The translations under genes were made by a program, and so were the position numbers. Below the pieces are notes generated by a model that saw only the letters and a program-made list of their open reading frames with translations, was not told where the DNA came from and did not search any database. From Yimella sp. (GTDB lineage: Bacteria; Actinomycetota; Actinomycetes; Actinomycetales; Dermatophilaceae), in NCBI GenBank assembly GCA_030150425.1, contig JASLFY010000281.1, forward strand, positions 1-6,121: DNA of 6,121 bases, given 5' to 3'. Below, one piece after another: positions 6,003 through 6,121 of this stretch. Numbering within the stretch: position 1 is the stretch's first letter; every line of letters starts with the position of its first letter.

Positions 6003-6121
6003 TGGGCAAACCGACCGCGGACGGCATGGCGCTGTTCGACGACCTCGCCGACGATCTCGCCGCGGCCGGCGTCGCGTTCGAGCGGTCCCAGATGTTCGGC
6101 AGCCCGGGCTTCCGGCTGCCG
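6002..6121 (+). CDS. Possible TfoX/Sxy-like small protein, N-terminal end (partial, 3' end outside window)
   Basis: An ATG at 6002 shares its A with the TGA stop of the ATP-grasp gene (TGATG), and the frame is open to the window edge (40 codons). The peptide has a helix-rich start (LFDDLADDLAAAGVAFERSQ) followed by MFGSPGFRLP. A 'MFGxPxxR/K' motif after about 30 residues is the beginning of the TfoX N-terminal domain family, small proteins of unclear role outside of competence regulation. Too little is present to confirm the family. Position and overlap strongly support a real gene co-transcribed with the ATP-grasp gene. Confidence 0.6.
   Translation, partial: MGKPTADGMALFDDLADDLAAAGVAFERSQMFGSPGFRLP

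Overview
The window is very GC-rich DNA, and its reading frames use mostly G or C at third codon positions. Together with the gene families seen (a SigE-type sigma factor with a membrane partner, an actinobacterial CnoX/YbbN-type thioredoxin-TPR protein, a DUF2127 membrane protein, and an esterase/ATP-grasp cluster) this points to an actinomycete. A member of the Micrococcales is plausible, but the sequence does not prove it. The window is almost fully coding, with no RNA gene, mobile element, CRISPR array or long repeat seen.

Layout. Positions 1-107 hold the last 34 codons of a sigma-70 family factor (region 4 helix-turn-helix), on the + strand. Its stop overlaps (ATGA) the start of a 357-residue membrane-anchored protein (104-1177) that is probably its regulatory partner. 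This pair runs tail to tail into a minus-strand gene (1959 down to 1174) for a DUF2127 membrane protein with an N-terminal zinc-ribbon-like segment; the two stop codons overlap by 4 bp. Positions 1960-2034 are a 75-bp divergent control region. Both flanking genes have a -10-like hexamer 6-7 nt before their ATG, which suggests leaderless transcripts, and an 18-bp near-perfect palindrome covers one of these -10 elements.

From 2035 to the end, five + strand genes are packed like an operon: a CnoX/YbbN-like co-chaperone without its redox cysteines (2035-2976), a Fes-like esterase with an N-terminal extension (3001-3987), a second alpha/beta hydrolase (3974-4738), an ATP-grasp enzyme (4764-6002), and the start of a possible TfoX/Sxy-like gene (from 6002, cut by the window edge). 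Gaps are 24 nt or 25 nt, or the genes overlap.

How the genes may work together. The left pair looks like a signal-responsive sigma factor and its membrane partner. The right-hand cluster joins an ATP-dependent carboxylate ligase-type enzyme to two different serine hydrolases. One reading is an uncharacterised pathway that makes, and releases or trims, an amide- or ester-linked small molecule or peptide modification. That pathway is inference from families and gene order only; the substrate cannot be read from the sequence.
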